Source: an uncultured delta proteobacterium (lineage in GTDB: Bacteria > Myxococcota > Myxococcia > Myxococcales > 40CM-4-68-19). Taken from it: DNA of 64,000 nucleotides. The stretch covers positions 21,806-85,805 of the forward strand of contig CAIWCD010000005.1 of NCBI GenBank assembly GCA_903911145.1, given 5' to 3'. Position 1 is the stretch's first letter, and each line of letters opens with the position of its first letter. Position numbers and translations under genes: made by a program. The notes below the pieces were generated by a model. That model searched no databases. It had not been told where the DNA came from and saw only the letters and a list, made by a program, of their open reading frames with translations. Shown here one piece after another: positions 63,901 to 64,000 of the stretch.

Positions 63901-64000
63901 CGACCTCCTCGCCAGCGACCTTCACCTGCACGGGCAGCACAGTCACGGCGGACACGACGTTCTTGGCGACGGTCACGCAAGGAACCGCAGCACCGACCGC
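60933..64000 (+). CDS. Large repeat-containing surface lipoprotein (partial, open at right edge)
   Basis: An ATG at 60933 opens a frame with no stop to the window end, over 1,020 codons. The start, LLAMAACSVNEAGN, is a lipoprotein signal with Cys26. A Cys cluster follows (CADDSSCPSDYPVCSAGKC), typical of myxobacterial surface lipoproteins. The remainder is Thr/Ser/Val/Gly-rich Ig-like beta domains. Around residues 774 and 944 a segment starting ITSFTGPAYATSGTSS / ITSFTAPSYATNGTSS repeats with a 170-residue period. Codons are visibly less GC-rich than in neighbours. An adhesin-like or cell-surface role is inferred; the end is unseen. Confidence 0.75.
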   Translation, partial: MTAYRFSVPAALRTAAVVALLAMAACSVNEAGNIPCADDSSCPSDYPVCSAGKCIAGTPTGSDTVQIVSINGVPAASAPHVRGVVHASVVAKASTGVGAVTLTAGVMADGGAYVALVTDAGSAPVYDFAIDTTQIDAGVSPDGVAITLSAAVTGGDKTTAVANATATVDNAAPLLLTSDSGQTLRTGSVLSVHVISNETLDPNSLHAVVTDATGTAVGDGVFAIPSGAPDAGALSYLVSFGITDVLATGSYNLTIRGSDLAGNAVATALVVPFAVRAPVPLSSHNFKITNLTGVAIGGLPAAAAGGSFTAALDLPAGLTPAPTNGIVISLLAPGATGAGTTLTVTGSGTHYSATFAAPNIAGIGTVTAMVTDAAGNESQANALYFVDLNAPELTGLTLSPAYVLDTSQTGTHEHVTVSGTATAALSSAVVTTSNGDAPVGTPVQCKCDGAQCGSDTSSAPLVSCDITVSSAAGAVTATVVLTDKLGNVSPVTTAYEGIYQIVAAPAADSLTVDNAIITLGQAANLTPKFENGQGTICATNDGLTCSGTAVPVSSQIAISVAPIVPTNYLLTVTGPTSASDGVIARHTQQVNVVGVPTASLLTDKTSIDSGHSCNLTLAWTNGVAILNTTIAGVTTSSAPLSAGATSGSIASLSETPAGNASFQLVVTNSASHPATATSSQTVYVGSLASASLSSSTPTIIPGAAVTLVYTISATAVSATINPGNLSGLTIDGNQHTLNIPSGPTGTTIYSLTVTNQNGSPQTATTTVAVTQPVITSFTGPAYATSGTSSIPVTVGFTGAGAMASVTATGWTCTAGVPNASPAAFACTGSTLTANTTFTATVTLGSSAPTATTTVAVAPDVTQTANANLTYAGGTINPGATASLVTTACAGCVAALNPAQGSGSIPGTVTTAALSQTTVFTLSVSNQAGQQAQKTVTVPVAAPTITSFTAPSYATNGTSSLTMVVAFSTTSGTATASVTSSGWSCTAAGLATSSPATFTCTGSTVTADTTFLATVTQGTAAPT

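Overview
The window is a high-GC, gene-dense bacterial chromosome segment with no tRNA, rRNA, insertion sequence, CRISPR array or phage gene that I could recognise. Several traits point to a myxobacterium-like or deltaproteobacterial Gram-negative: a large Cys-rich surface lipoprotein, an AgmX/TonB-like secreted protein, many secreted peptidases and hydrolases, a long pro-amidase, and frequent GTG/TTG starts with 4-bp overlaps. That placement is an inference; no marker gene proves it.

Layout. 0-6 kb: the edge of a secreted protein, a phasin-like protein, a lytic transglycosylase, a single-domain response regulator, an M61 peptidase, a GAF-GAF histidine kinase and a YceI protein. 6-22 kb: an outer-membrane barrel, a zinc-ribbon protein, M13 and S9 peptidases, a sialidase-like lipoprotein, a HAD 5'-nucleotidase, a NarL-type regulator coupled to two alpha/beta hydrolases (the first lacks its nucleophile serine), a metallo-beta-lactamase-fold lipoprotein, an HNH protein and an M16 pair. 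Much of this part has more AT-ending codons than the rest. 22.8-26.7 kb: an ECF sigma factor, its probable anti-sigma factor and two paralogous polytopic proteins that look like a MotA/ExbB-type membrane domain joined to a FliL-like C-terminal domain. This is the most novel element of the window.

26.7-41.6 kb is housekeeping: a short-chain dehydrogenase, MutS, two small proteins, an AmiC-type amidase, GlnD, a Xer recombinase, a TsaC/Sua5 enzyme, Ndk, a CorC/CNNM protein, a beta-helix protein and RlmN. 41.7-48.0 kb is a complete phosphate regulon in one transcription unit, phoB-phoR-pstS-pstC-pstA-pstB-phoU, with a possible Pho box just before phoB. It is followed by an MTA phosphorylase and an AgmX-like protein.

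49.8-57.6 kb is a leftward efflux operon (TetR, membrane-fusion protein, RND pump, TolC-like channel, MFS exporter), with two TetR-type palindromes upstream. 57.9-64 kb holds MurJ, a TPR protein with acidic LDL repeats, and a large repeat lipoprotein that is still open at the right edge. Coordinates and starts were read by hand; functions rest on motif recognition without database searches.
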